A stretch of DNA of 64,000 nt from Corynebacterium sp. p3-SID1056 (GTDB lineage Bacteria > Actinomycetota > Actinomycetes > Mycobacteriales > Mycobacteriaceae). The translations under genes were made by a program, and so were the position numbers. Under the pieces are notes generated by a model. The model saw only the letters and a list, made by a program, of their open reading frames with translations, was not told the origin of the DNA and searched no databases. The stretch spans positions 1 to 64,000 of the forward strand of contig NZ_JALXXL010000004.1 in the NCBI RefSeq assembly GCF_025152525.1, in the 5' to 3' direction. Below are positions 9,501 through 18,434 of the stretch, piece by piece. The stretch's first letter is position 1, and each line of letters opens with the position of its first letter.

Positions 9501-10403
9501 GTGAATACTTCCCGCGCGCTAACCGCAGTTGCCCTCGCTTCCTCTCTGGGCCTTGCCCCGGTGGCGGCGCACGCAGCGCCCGCGCCAGTCCCGGAGCAGG
9601 GGCTGGCCTTTTCCACGAGCATCGGTTTGTGCACGTTAGGCTACGTCGATACGGAGCAGCGCATTAGCTATACGGCCGCGCACTGCGGTAGGGAAGGCGA
9701 CCGAGTTCGGCTCATTGATCGGAAGACGAAGGCGCAGACCCGGGAGCTCGGCACCTTCCACCCATCGACGCGCTACGACGAGCTGTTTTCCAACGACTGG
9801 GGCTTTATTCAGTGGGACCGCGACGTCGTCCTCGGCGGTAACCCGTACTCGGGCGACACCATCGTCGACCCCACCGACGTCAAGCGTGGCGAGGAGGTCT
9901 GCTACCACGGCGAGACCTCCCACATGGGCACGAGCGACGAGACGTGCGGGACGTTCTACCGGGCTGTGGGGCAGAGCTTTACCATACGCGGCGCGCACTG
10001 GCGCCCGGGTGATTCCGGCGGCCCACTGTGGATTCCGGGGCGCGGTTTTCTCGGTGTGGCCTCGATCGGGCCTGCTACGCCGGGCAACGTCGGCACGGCC
10101 ACGCTGGGCCGGGTTCGCGTTGACGGCAAGCCGATGGGCTGGGCCGCAGCGCCGCGCGACGGCCGTCTGATTGGCAACGAGGAAGGCTCCCGGGAATTCC
10201 TCGCGGCTGCGGGCTTGGACACTGCGGGGGTGTACGACGAGCTGATTGAGAGGAGCTCGGGGTCTTCGAAGAGTTCCTCTTCCTCCGAAAAGGAATCTTC
10301 GAGCACTGAGATGACTCCGGGCGAGATTCTCTCGATCGTCATCCCGATTTTGGTTGTGCTTCTGCCCCTACTTGCGCAGCTCGCACAGCAGTTTATGCGC
10401 TAA
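9501..10403 (+). CDS. Secreted, C-terminally anchored chymotrypsin-fold serine protease (second of tandem pair)
   Basis: 300 aa, GTG start with AAGGTG seven bases upstream. Signal peptide ends near AAHAAPAPV. Triad: TAAHCGREG, SNDWGFIQWD, RPGDSGGPLW. The stretches DW-IQWD, GGNP-SG, VCYHG and GRGF are shared with the protein at 8640, showing paralogy. This copy adds a Ser/Glu-rich linker (about 251-271) and a C-terminal hydrophobic helix (about 277-297), which would anchor it in the membrane. The two copies have thus diverged into a probably released form and an anchored form. Confidence 0.87.
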   Translation: MNTSRALTAVALASSLGLAPVAAHAAPAPVPEQGLAFSTSIGLCTLGYVDTEQRISYTAAHCGREGDRVRLIDRKTKAQTRELGTFHPSTRYDELFSNDWGFIQWDRDVVLGGNPYSGDTIVDPTDVKRGEEVCYHGETSHMGTSDETCGTFYRAVGQSFTIRGAHWRPGDSGGPLWIPGRGFLGVASIGPATPGNVGTATLGRVRVDGKPMGWAAAPRDGRLIGNEEGSREFLAAAGLDTAGVYDELIERSSGSSKSSSSSEKESSSTEMTPGEILSIVIPILVVLLPLLAQLAQQFMR

Positions 10404-10431
10404 AAAGCCCCGCACCAGCTCACAGGCGGGG
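10402..10431 (-). terminator. Rho-independent terminator for the DUF2269-like gene
   Basis: CCCCGC (10408-10413) and GCGGGG (10426-10431) form a hairpin followed on the minus strand by five T (AAAAA at 10402-10406 on plus). It sits between convergent genes. Confidence 0.65.
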
Positions 10432-10455
10432 TGCAGGGCAAGAAACGTAGTGGCT

Positions 10456-10938
10456 TTAGGCCGGCGTCGGCAGGAACATCAGGATGAAGGTGAGCAGCCA
10501 CAGCAGGTTGAAGACGCCGGACCCGGCAGCTGCTTTCGCCTTGGCCTTTTCAAAGTTCGACGCGGCGTCGGAAACATCGCCTTCAGCGGGGGAGAGTGCC
10601 CCGAGCGAGCCCATGATGGCGCGCTGCTGCGGGATGACCATGAAGAAGAGCAAGCCCCACGCGATCACGGACAGGATGATCGCGGTGTGCAGGAAGTAGT
10701 TGGTCTTGTAGGTGCCCCAGTCGGTGGCCATGACCAGGCCGCCGAGCAGCGGGACCAGCACGGAGAGCATGCCGTAGGTATTTGTCACCTTGTGCAGCAC
10801 GGAGGCGCGGCCGGTGGCCTCCTCGCCGCCGGTGCGGGCCTCGACGGCTTGCTTGGGAAACATGGAGGTGGACACGACGACGGGGCCGAGCAGGATGATG
10901 GCTGCGACCACGTGCAAAGCAGTGAAAAAGGTAACCAT
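10456..10938 (-). CDS. Small multi-pass membrane protein, DUF2269-like
   Basis: 160 aa with four hydrophobic segments (about 3-25, 58-75, 83-105, 138-156). The N-terminal FFTALHVVAAIILLGPVVVST, with an intramembrane His, resembles DUF2269 and related small membrane proteins of unknown role. No catalytic motif is seen. Single gene, convergent with the proteases and 40 bp downstream of the secreted nuclease on the same strand. Confidence 0.65.
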   Translation of the reverse strand: MVTFFTALHVVAAIILLGPVVVSTSMFPKQAVEARTGGEEATGRASVLHKVTNTYGMLSVLVPLLGGLVMATDWGTYKTNYFLHTAIILSVIAWGLLFFMVIPQQRAIMGSLGALSPAEGDVSDAASNFEKAKAKAAAGSGVFNLLWLLTFILMFLPTPA

Positions 10939-10978
10939 GCTGCACCACCTTACGGCAAGCGTGCAATATCGTCACAGT

Positions 10979-11593
10979 TCACATGGAGCGAGCGCCCAAC
11001 AGTCCGGTAACACCGCTGCAGGCGCGGCGCATCTCGCGCAGATCGGCGCGCGGCAAGGCGAGCTCGTAGGCGCGGGCGATGTCGGCGAGCCGGTGCGCGT
11101 ACGCGCAGCGCTGCCAGCGTTTGGGAGGCATCCATTCGCTGGGCAGTTGGTCGGATTTTTCTTGGTTGGCGGCCGCGGCGACGACGATGAGGTTGCGCGG
11201 GTCGTTGGCGAAGGCTTCGCGGCGGGGTTGCTCCCATGCGTGGGCACCCAAGTCCCAGGCAGCGGCCAGCGGCAGGACGTGGTCAAGCTCGACGTCGTGC
11301 GGGGTGATGGGGGCACCGGTGTAGGGCCCGCGAATCGGATCGTTGCGGGGTGCCGGGCAGGGGTCCGGGGAACCCGCGGCGGCTGGAACCGCGCCGAAGG
11401 TTGAGTGGAGGGCTTTTGAGCGGGTGGTGCAGCCGTCGGCAAGCGAGGCCCAGCCGGTGCCGAAGGCCTCGCGGCTGTAGCCGAGCACTGTGGCGCGCGG
11501 CGGGCCTGCGCTGATGCCTAAGACGGCGCGCGGGGTGGGGATGGGTGCGACGAGGATCGTCGCGGCTGTGAGGAGAGTGAGGTAGGTACGCAT
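10979..11593 (-). CDS. Secreted HNH-family nuclease (DUF1524/GmrSD C-terminal type)
   Basis: 204 aa with a signal peptide (MRTYLTLLTAATILVAPIPT). The core VELDHVLPLAAAWDLGA (about 100-116) carries the DH of the beta-beta-alpha metal motif. It is followed by FANDPRNLIVV and NQEKSDQLPSEWMPP (Asn and Lys positions), the pattern of extracellular HNH nucleases related to the GmrSD C-terminal domain. Paired Cys flank the domain. It probably degrades extracellular DNA. Not part of an obvious immunity pair. Confidence 0.8.
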   Translation of the reverse strand: MRTYLTLLTAATILVAPIPTPRAVLGISAGPPRATVLGYSREAFGTGWASLADGCTTRSKALHSTFGAVPAAAGSPDPCPAPRNDPIRGPYTGAPITPHDVELDHVLPLAAAWDLGAHAWEQPRREAFANDPRNLIVVAAAANQEKSDQLPSEWMPPKRWQRCAYAHRLADIARAYELALPRADLREMRRACSGVTGLLGARSM

Positions 11594-11629
11594 ACGTGTT
11601 TAGACGCACGCGGACCTGCCGCGGTTCCC

Positions 11630-13192
11630 TTACTTGTTGTGTTCGACGGCCTCGAGCGAGTCGTGGAAGCTCGCCTTGGGGTGAGCGAACGCATAGTTGG
11701 TCACGGCGACTGCGGTGTCGAACTCCTCGGCCACGCCAGGCTTGGGCTTGGTGGCCAGGGAGACAAGCACCATCGCCAGGGTGGCGAGGAGCACGCCCGG
11801 GACGATCTCGTAGATCATGCCGGAAAGCGCGTCGACGGAGCCCCATACGAACACGGTGATGGCGCCGACGACCATGCCGGCGACTGCGCCCGGCGCGGTG
11901 AGCCTGCGCCAGTACAGGGCGGCCACGATGACGGGGCCGAAGGCGGCACCGAAGCCTGCCCAGGCGAAGCCGACGAGCCCCAGGATGGTGTCGGAGGGGT
12001 TGAACGCCATGAGCATGGCGATCACGGCGATGAGCACGACCATGGTGCGGGAGGCGACCAGCAGGGTGGTCGGGCTCGCGTCCTTGCGGAAGATGCGGAA
12101 CAGGTCTTCCACCAGCGCGGACGAGGTCACCAGCAGCTGAGACGACATGGTGGACATGATGGCCGCGAGGACGGCGGTGAGCACCAAGCCGGCGATCAGC
12201 GGGTGGAAGAGGATGCGCGCCAGGTCGAGGAAGATCGTCTCGAAGCCTTCCTGATCGGTCACCGAGTGCGTGGTCTGGGAGAAGAACAGGGTGCCGACCA
12301 GCGCGGTGAAGATCGCGCCGAGGAAGCAGAAGGCGACCCAGATGATGCCGGAGCGACGCGCGGCGGTCGCCTCCGAGGGTGAGCGCAGTGCCATGAAGCG
12401 GGTGACGATGTGGGGCTGGCCAAAGTAGCCCAGGCCCCAGGCGACGTTGCCAATGATGGTGGCGGCCGAGACACCGGCAACCAGGTTGAAGAAGTCGGGG
12501 TTGCCCTCCGGCCACGGACCGTAGGAGTGGTCGGTGGCGTAGGAGAAGAGATCGCCCGGGTTGTCCACGGCGATCAGCGCCATGATTGGGACGGTGATCA
12601 GGGCGAGGAACATCAGTACGCCCTGCACCACATCCGTGTAAGAGACGGCCAAGAAGCCGCCGATGAAGGTGTAGAGCACGGTGATCGAGCCGACGATGAG
12701 CATGCCGACGAGGTACTCGCCGCCGAAGGTCGACTCGTAGTAGCGCCCGCCGGAGACCATGCCGGAGGAGACGTAGAAGGTGAAGAAGAAGATGATGATC
12801 GCTGCGGCGACGACGCGCAGCACGCGCGAGGAGTCGCGGGTGCGGTTTTCAAAGAAGCTGGGCAGGGTGATCGAGTCGTTGGATACCTCGGAGTAGGCGC
12901 GCAGGCGCGGGGCGACCCACTTCCAGTTGCACCAGGAGCCGATGAGCAGGCCGATGGCGATCCACAGCTCACTCATACCGGACACGAACAGCGCGCCGGG
13001 CAGGCCCATCAGCAGCCAGCCGGACATGTCGGAGGCGCCGGCGGAGAGTCCGGCGACGAATGGGTGGAGGCCGCGGTCGCCGAGTACGTAGTCGTCATAC
13101 TTCTGTGTCTGGAGCCAGGAATAAAACCCGATGGCCACCATGACACCGAAGTAGAGCACGATGGCGACGACGAGCCAGAAACTGTCAGACAT
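11630..13192 (-). CDS. putP: Sodium/proline symporter
   Basis: 520 aa sodium:solute symporter (SSS family) with about thirteen hydrophobic segments. PutP-typical stretches include the opening region FYSWLQTQKYDDYVLGDRGL, LSAGASDMSGWLLMGLPG (Na+/proline site) and GYFGQPHIVTRFMA. It imports proline with Na+, for osmoprotection or as a carbon source. The ATG at 13192 (MSDSFW) is preferred: AAGGAG lies six bases before it, whereas it directly abuts the ATG two codons earlier. Confidence 0.9.
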   Translation of the reverse strand: MSDSFWLVVAIVLYFGVMVAIGFYSWLQTQKYDDYVLGDRGLHPFVAGLSAGASDMSGWLLMGLPGALFVSGMSELWIAIGLLIGSWCNWKWVAPRLRAYSEVSNDSITLPSFFENRTRDSSRVLRVVAAAIIIFFFTFYVSSGMVSGGRYYESTFGGEYLVGMLIVGSITVLYTFIGGFLAVSYTDVVQGVLMFLALITVPIMALIAVDNPGDLFSYATDHSYGPWPEGNPDFFNLVAGVSAATIIGNVAWGLGYFGQPHIVTRFMALRSPSEATAARRSGIIWVAFCFLGAIFTALVGTLFFSQTTHSVTDQEGFETIFLDLARILFHPLIAGLVLTAVLAAIMSTMSSQLLVTSSALVEDLFRIFRKDASPTTLLVASRTMVVLIAVIAMLMAFNPSDTILGLVGFAWAGFGAAFGPVIVAALYWRRLTAPGAVAGMVVGAITVFVWGSVDALSGMIYEIVPGVLLATLAMVLVSLATKPKPGVAEEFDTAVAVTNYAFAHPKASFHDSLEAVEHNK

Positions 13193-13316
13193 CTGCATCT
13201 CCTTGCGGGTACGGTGTGAATTGAGTTACAAAATCCGTAGTGTAACAGGGGGGCGGGTACGTTTGGGCGGGATCCAATCAGATGCGGGAATTTTTGGCAG
13301 TGGTATAAGGGTGGGT

Positions 13317-16300
13317 ATGCCTCAATACCTGCTCCACGGACTTTGGTTGCCGGAGTCCGGGCTCAACATCTGGGTTGAGCAGGTCTCCGGTCACCGGGTG
13401 GTCACCTTCGCGGATGTGCCCGAGGGCACGTTCCCGCCGCTGGTCGCCGAGCTGTTGGCGGGCAATCACTTCCGCGGCCGCGCGCCGATCACTCTGCAGA
13501 CCCCGAAGGGCAAGCAGGTCACGCTGCGCGCCCCCACGGCCACCTTTTCGCCCGCGCGCACCGTTGCGGCTTTAGCCAAGCTTTCGCTTCTCGACGCCCA
13601 CCAGCGCGATACAATCGCGCCCGACCTTGTCTGGCTGATCCACGCCTACCAGGGCCTTGCCCAGTTCGTGCGCGCCGGGCGCGTGTCCATCCACGTACCG
13701 AAGCGGGACGCGCACTTCTACGCGCAGTTCAAGCTGGGCACCGGGGTGAAAGAGCGCGGTTGGCTCGCGCAGATGGTGGCGGCGGCGCCGGGGGTGCTTG
13801 TGCTCAATGACCCGAATATCAGCGAGGATATGGCGCAGACGCTCACGCACTGGATCGCCACCGCCCGGCTTCACGAGTTGGAGGTGCCCGCGCGGGTGCG
13901 GCCGTATCCGTGGCACGACTTTGTGGCCTCGCTGGTCTTCGGTACACCGCTGCGTCGGGGTGGCGCGTCGCTGGTGTCCAAGATCAATGACTGGAGCGGT
14001 TCGATCACCGCGGTGAACCTCCAGCTGGTCTTTCTCGTCGAGGCGCCCGAGGACGAGCCGGAGGACGCGGAGTCGGCCGAGTCGGCCGAAGCTACCGGCG
14101 AGCTCACGTGGCCGGTGCGCGTGCAGGTGCGCGCGGGCACGGATGCGCCGCGGCCGGTGCGTCAGTCGGACTACGACGCGCAGACGTCGCAAACCTTGCG
14201 CGATGCTTTGCAACGTGCCATCGATATCAGCGAGCTGGTGGATTACCGCCGCCACGGCGGTGTGCGCGACATGCGCAGCGGCGACTGGGACTGCTACCTC
14301 TCCACCGAGGAGATCGTGCGCTTTGTGGAAACGGAGGCGGCGAAGCTGCAGCGCGAAGGGTTTACCGTCATGCTGCCGAAGGCCTGGTCGCGGGCGGTGA
14401 CCTCGGCGAAGTTGAAGGTGAGCAAGCCGGACAACCCCTACGATTCCTCCACGGTGACCCGGATCGGCTTCGACCAGCTGGTGCAGTACGACTGGCGGGT
14501 CTCGGTGGGCGATACCGAGCTGACAGACGCGGAGATGAAGGAGCTTATCAACTCCAAGACGGGCCTGGTGAAGCTGCGCGGTCAGTGGGTGCTGGCCAAC
14601 GGGAAGGACCTGTCGCGTACCCGCCAGTACATGAAGAAGCTGCAGCGCAGCGCCCTCGAGGAGGCGAAGGCGGAGGTCGATCGGGCGGCAAAGCTCGCCG
14701 AACTTGCCGAGGCCGCCGGCTCTGACGACGCGGAAGCGCTGCGCGAGGCGGCCAACGAAGCGCAGCGACACTACGACACGCTGCTGCACGACGAGGGTGA
14801 GGGCGTGGTCTCCGCTGCGGAGTTGCGCCAGCTCGCGCTCGAGTCGCTGGCCGAGGAGCCGATCGAGTTTACGGGCTCGACCTGGTTTACCTCGCTGGTG
14901 GGCGGGCAGGACCGCCCCGCGCCGGAGCGGGTGGCAATCCCGGATACGGTGCACGCGCACCTGCGCGAGTACCAGCGCCGCGGCGTGGATTGGCTCGACT
15001 ACATGTCGCGCAACAATTTAGGGGCCGTGCTTGCCGACGACATGGGGCTGGGCAAAACGCTTCAACTGCTGACCCTGCTCGCAGTCGAGCGTGAGGCCGG
15101 GCGAGTCCAAGGCCCGACGCTGGTGGTCGCGCCGACCTCGGTGGTGGGCAACTGGGCGCGCGAGGCAGCCCGCTTCGTGCCCGATTTGGACGTGGTGGTC
15201 CACCACGGCGCAGGCCGCGCGAAGGGGAAGCAGCTTGTAGACAAGCTCTCGCAGGCAGACCTGGTGATTACCTCCTATGGCGTGGTGGGCCGCGATGCGC
15301 GTGAGCTGGCCTTGGTGCAGTGGGACCATGTGGTTTGTGACGAGGCACAGGCGATTAAGAATGCGGGCACGCAGGCGTCGAAAAGCGTGCGGGCAATACC
15401 CGCACGACACCGCATTGCGCTGACCGGCACCCCGATTGAAAATAAGCTGGCGGAGCTGCGCAGCCTGCTGGATTGGGTGAATCCGGGGATGCTGGGCTCG
15501 CAGGCCTTTTTCCGCAACCATTTCGCCAAGGCGATTGAGTCGCGGCGCGACGAAGCGCTGGCCGATGAGATGGGGCAGCGGCTCCAGCGGCTGACCGCGC
15601 CCTTTATTCTGCGGCGGGTGAAAACGGATGCCGCGATTATCGACGACCTGCCGGAAAAGCGCGAGCACGTCATCGCCGTCGACATGACCGACGAACAGGC
15701 GGCGCTGTATACCGCGCTGGTCAACGACACGACGCAGGAGCTTGAGCGGCGCGAGGGCATGGCGCGGCGCGGGCTCGTGCTGGCCACGATCACGCGCATT
15801 AAGCAGGTGTGTAACCACCCCGCGCACTTCCTCGGCGACGGCTCGCCGGTGACCGTGCAGGGCACACACCGCTCCGGCAAGGTGGCCAAGCTGATGGACC
15901 TGCTTTTCCAGGCGGTGGAGCAGGACGAGCGGGTGCTGATCTTTACCCAGTACAAGGCTTTCGGCGACCTGCTGCAGCCCTACCTGTCGGACCAGCTCGG
16001 CGAGATGATTCCCTTCCTGCACGGCGGGGTGGGCAAATCGGCGCGCGACGCGATGGTGGAACGCTTCCAGCGCGACGACGGGCCGCGCGCGATGATTCTG
16101 AGCCTGAAGGCGGGCGGCACCGGGCTGAATCTGACGGCGGCGTCAGTGGTGGTGCACATGGACCGCTGGTGGAACCCCGCGGTGGAAAACCAGGCCACCG
16201 ACCGCGCCTTCCGCATCGGGCAGCGCAGGGACGTGACCGTGTACAAGATGATTACCAAGGGCACGATGGAGGAATCCATCCAGGACATTCTCGACGGCAA

Positions 16301-16406
16301 GATGCAGCTCGCCGGCACGGTCGTCGGCGAAGGCGAGGGCTGGATCACCGAGCTAGACACCGAAGATCTGTCGCGTCTGATTAGCTACCGAGGGAGGCAG
16401 GAGTGA
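13317..16406 (+). CDS. SNF2-family DNA-dependent ATPase/helicase
   Basis: 1029 aa. A long N-terminal region (1 to ~530) of the type found before bacterial SNF2 domains carries an acidic stretch (about 240-260). The motor follows: motif I LADDMGLGKTLQ, motif II CDEAQ (DEAQ form), TGTPIENKL, then the C-terminal RecA-like domain with LKAGGTGLNLTAA and RAFRIGQRRDV. Such proteins move on double-stranded DNA and remodel protein-DNA complexes; the bacterial role is not settled. The start MPQYLLHG follows TATAAGGGTGGG. The next gene (SWIM domain) overlaps its stop by one base, a pairing common in actinobacteria. Confidence 0.9.
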   Translation: MPQYLLHGLWLPESGLNIWVEQVSGHRVVTFADVPEGTFPPLVAELLAGNHFRGRAPITLQTPKGKQVTLRAPTATFSPARTVAALAKLSLLDAHQRDTIAPDLVWLIHAYQGLAQFVRAGRVSIHVPKRDAHFYAQFKLGTGVKERGWLAQMVAAAPGVLVLNDPNISEDMAQTLTHWIATARLHELEVPARVRPYPWHDFVASLVFGTPLRRGGASLVSKINDWSGSITAVNLQLVFLVEAPEDEPEDAESAESAEATGELTWPVRVQVRAGTDAPRPVRQSDYDAQTSQTLRDALQRAIDISELVDYRRHGGVRDMRSGDWDCYLSTEEIVRFVETEAAKLQREGFTVMLPKAWSRAVTSAKLKVSKPDNPYDSSTVTRIGFDQLVQYDWRVSVGDTELTDAEMKELINSKTGLVKLRGQWVLANGKDLSRTRQYMKKLQRSALEEAKAEVDRAAKLAELAEAAGSDDAEALREAANEAQRHYDTLLHDEGEGVVSAAELRQLALESLAEEPIEFTGSTWFTSLVGGQDRPAPERVAIPDTVHAHLREYQRRGVDWLDYMSRNNLGAVLADDMGLGKTLQLLTLLAVEREAGRVQGPTLVVAPTSVVGNWAREAARFVPDLDVVVHHGAGRAKGKQLVDKLSQADLVITSYGVVGRDARELALVQWDHVVCDEAQAIKNAGTQASKSVRAIPARHRIALTGTPIENKLAELRSLLDWVNPGMLGSQAFFRNHFAKAIESRRDEALADEMGQRLQRLTAPFILRRVKTDAAIIDDLPEKREHVIAVDMTDEQAALYTALVNDTTQELERREGMARRGLVLATITRIKQVCNHPAHFLGDGSPVTVQGTHRSGKVAKLMDLLFQAVEQDERVLIFTQYKAFGDLLQPYLSDQLGEMIPFLHGGVGKSARDAMVERFQRDDGPRAMILSLKAGGTGLNLTAASVVVHMDRWWNPAVENQATDRAFRIGQRRDVTVYKMITKGTMEESIQDILDGKMQLAGTVVGEGEGWITELDTEDLSRLISYRGRQE

Positions 16407-17221
16407 TGGCAGAGAAGAAGCGCCCGCGGGAGGGCAACGTCATTTACGCCAACTTTGGGCAGCGCAAGCGCGTGTCCTCGGCCTCCGAGACTGGCGAGCG
16501 GGTAATGGCGGCGCGCGCGATGAACCAGCCCGCAATGCGGATGGTCAACGCGGCGGTGCGGCAAACGGATCTCGGCCGGGCGACGCGCGGGCGAGAGTAC
16601 GCCGCCGGCGGGCACGTTCATGACCTGCACTTCGACCGCGCGCGGATTACTGCCTCGGTGGTGGGCAGCCAGAACTACCCCTTCGAGGTCTCGATCCTCT
16701 TGCCGTTTCGCTCAGCAGGGGAGGTCCGCGAGGCGATCGGCGAGCTCGCCCGCGAGGCCGGCGCGGTTGACCGGGCGCTGAAGGGCGACATCCGCGACCG
16801 CGTGCTCGACGTGTTGCTCTTCGCCGCACCGGATGAGGTGTATTTCTCCTGCACCTGCCCCGACAGCGCGCGGGTGTGCAAGCACGTCGTGGCGGTGGCG
16901 CAGCAGGCCGCGGAGAAGCTGGACTCGACGCCCTCGCTGGTGTTCAGCGTGCGGGATGTGACGATCGCTCGTCTGGAGCAGGTCGTGCGCGAGGAAGCGG
17001 CCTCCATTGCGCACGAGAGCACGGTTCCTGGCTCCGAGTATTTTTGGACGGGCCGCGATCTGCCTGACCTGCCGAACCCAAAGATCGCGCCGATGATCGA
17101 GGACTCCGACATGGACCTGCTGCAGACCGCGATGCAGTCCATCTCTTTTACCAACATCGACCAGATGCGCGCGGTGGCCGACATTGAGGAGCTCTACGAG
17201 GACCTCACGCGCGAGGACTAG
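16406..17221 (+). CDS. SWIM zinc-finger protein
   Basis: 271 aa. A SWIM finger lies at about 148-166: FSCTCPDSARVCKHVVAVA (CxC...CxH), a zinc-binding module linked to nucleic-acid or protein binding. The N-terminus is basic. Its ATG overlaps the TGA of the SNF2 gene (TGATG), with GGAGGCAGGAG as ribosome site, so it is co-translated and probably a partner of the SNF2 ATPase. A GTG one codon earlier is also possible. No enzymatic motif was seen. Confidence 0.85.
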   Translation: MAEKKRPREGNVIYANFGQRKRVSSASETGERVMAARAMNQPAMRMVNAAVRQTDLGRATRGREYAAGGHVHDLHFDRARITASVVGSQNYPFEVSILLPFRSAGEVREAIGELAREAGAVDRALKGDIRDRVLDVLLFAAPDEVYFSCTCPDSARVCKHVVAVAQQAAEKLDSTPSLVFSVRDVTIARLEQVVREEAASIAHESTVPGSEYFWTGRDLPDLPNPKIAPMIEDSDMDLLQTAMQSISFTNIDQMRAVADIEELYEDLTRED

Positions 17222-17279
17222 AACAGTTGTGCGAGTGTGGCCGGGCGTGTGTGAGGTCGGCCTGGTAGATGTAAAAGGC

Positions 17280-18431
17280 ATGACGAAAACTACATTCATC
17301 CACAGTTCCGATCTGCAGATCGGGATGACCCGAAAATTCTTAAGCCCGGAGGCACAGTCGCGCTTCGACGAGGCACGCGAGCGCTCCATCGACGCGCTCG
17401 GCACTCTCGCAGCCGAGCGTGGCGCCGCCTTTATCGTGATCGCCGGCGACGTGTTCGAGCACAACGCCTTAGAACAGCGCACGCTCGGCCGCGCGCTTGA
17501 GGCACTGCGCCGCTTACCCGTGCCCGTCTACTTACTGCCAGGCAACCACGACCCGCTGGTGGCCGATTCGATTTTTCGCCACACCGAGGACATCCCCAAT
17601 GTCACAGTGCTTGCCGACGAGGCACCGGTCGAGGCCGCCGCAGGAGTCGAGGTAGTCGGCGCGCCGCTGTTGACTAAGCACCCCTCCGAGGACCTTTGCG
17701 CCCGCGTGGTGCGCGGGCTCGAGCCCACCGACAACGTACGCATTTTAGTTGGCCACGGCCAGGTCCAGGGCTTTGGCAAGGAAGGCACTGAGGCGCTGAT
17801 TCAGCTCGACGTGTTAGAAGACGCGCTGGACCGTGGGGTGGTTGACTACGTCGCGCTGGGGGATTCGCACTCGACTGCGTCTTTAGGGACGAGCGGGCAG
17901 GTGTGGTTTTCCGGGGCACCCGAGACCACCAACTTTGCCGAGCACACCGGCCCAGAGATCGGCGGCGAGGCCGACTCCGGCAACGCGCTGGTCGTAGAGA
18001 TAGACAAACAGGACGGGCGCGCACAGGTGCAGGTGGATAAGGTCCGCACCGGCACCTGGACCTTTGATGCGCTGTTTTGGGAGGTCGCTGACGCGGACGA
18101 CGTCGACGCTGTGATTGCCCAGCTGCGGGAGTACCCGGACAAAGACCGCACCGTGATCAAGTACACGTTCACCGGCACCCTCGGGCTGGAGGCTACCCGC
18201 ACCCTGGAGCGGGAACTGGGCGAGCTCGAGCCGGTCTTCGCCGCGCTGTACCCGCGCGAGCGGCTCATGGACCTCCACCTCGAGCCGGGGGAAGACGAGC
18301 TGGACAACCTCCCTCTGAGCGGTTTTGCCAACCAGGCCATGCACGAACTCATCGGCCAGGCCACCGCGGGCGACGCCACCGCCCGCGACGCGGTCAACCT
18401 GTTGTTCCGACTCTCCCAGGAGGCGAACTAG
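17280..18431 (+). CDS. Mre11/SbcD-family metallophosphoesterase (YhaO-like)
   Basis: 383 aa. Calcineurin-like nuclease motifs: I FIHSSDLQIGM, II VIAGDVFEHN, III YLLPGNHDPL, IV VGHGQV, V ALGDSHST. In Mre11/SbcD relatives motif I is D-x-H; here the metal-binding His position is Gln (D11-L-Q13), an oddity noted separately. It lies three bases upstream of the Rad50-like ATPase, so the pair should form an Mre11-Rad50-type complex for DNA end processing. An AAAAGG purine stretch precedes the ATG. Confidence 0.85.
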   Translation: MTKTTFIHSSDLQIGMTRKFLSPEAQSRFDEARERSIDALGTLAAERGAAFIVIAGDVFEHNALEQRTLGRALEALRRLPVPVYLLPGNHDPLVADSIFRHTEDIPNVTVLADEAPVEAAAGVEVVGAPLLTKHPSEDLCARVVRGLEPTDNVRILVGHGQVQGFGKEGTEALIQLDVLEDALDRGVVDYVALGDSHSTASLGTSGQVWFSGAPETTNFAEHTGPEIGGEADSGNALVVEIDKQDGRAQVQVDKVRTGTWTFDALFWEVADADDVDAVIAQLREYPDKDRTVIKYTFTGTLGLEATRTLERELGELEPVFAALYPRERLMDLHLEPGEDELDNLPLSGFANQAMHELIGQATAGDATARDAVNLLFRLSQEAN

Positions 18432-18434
18432 CCC

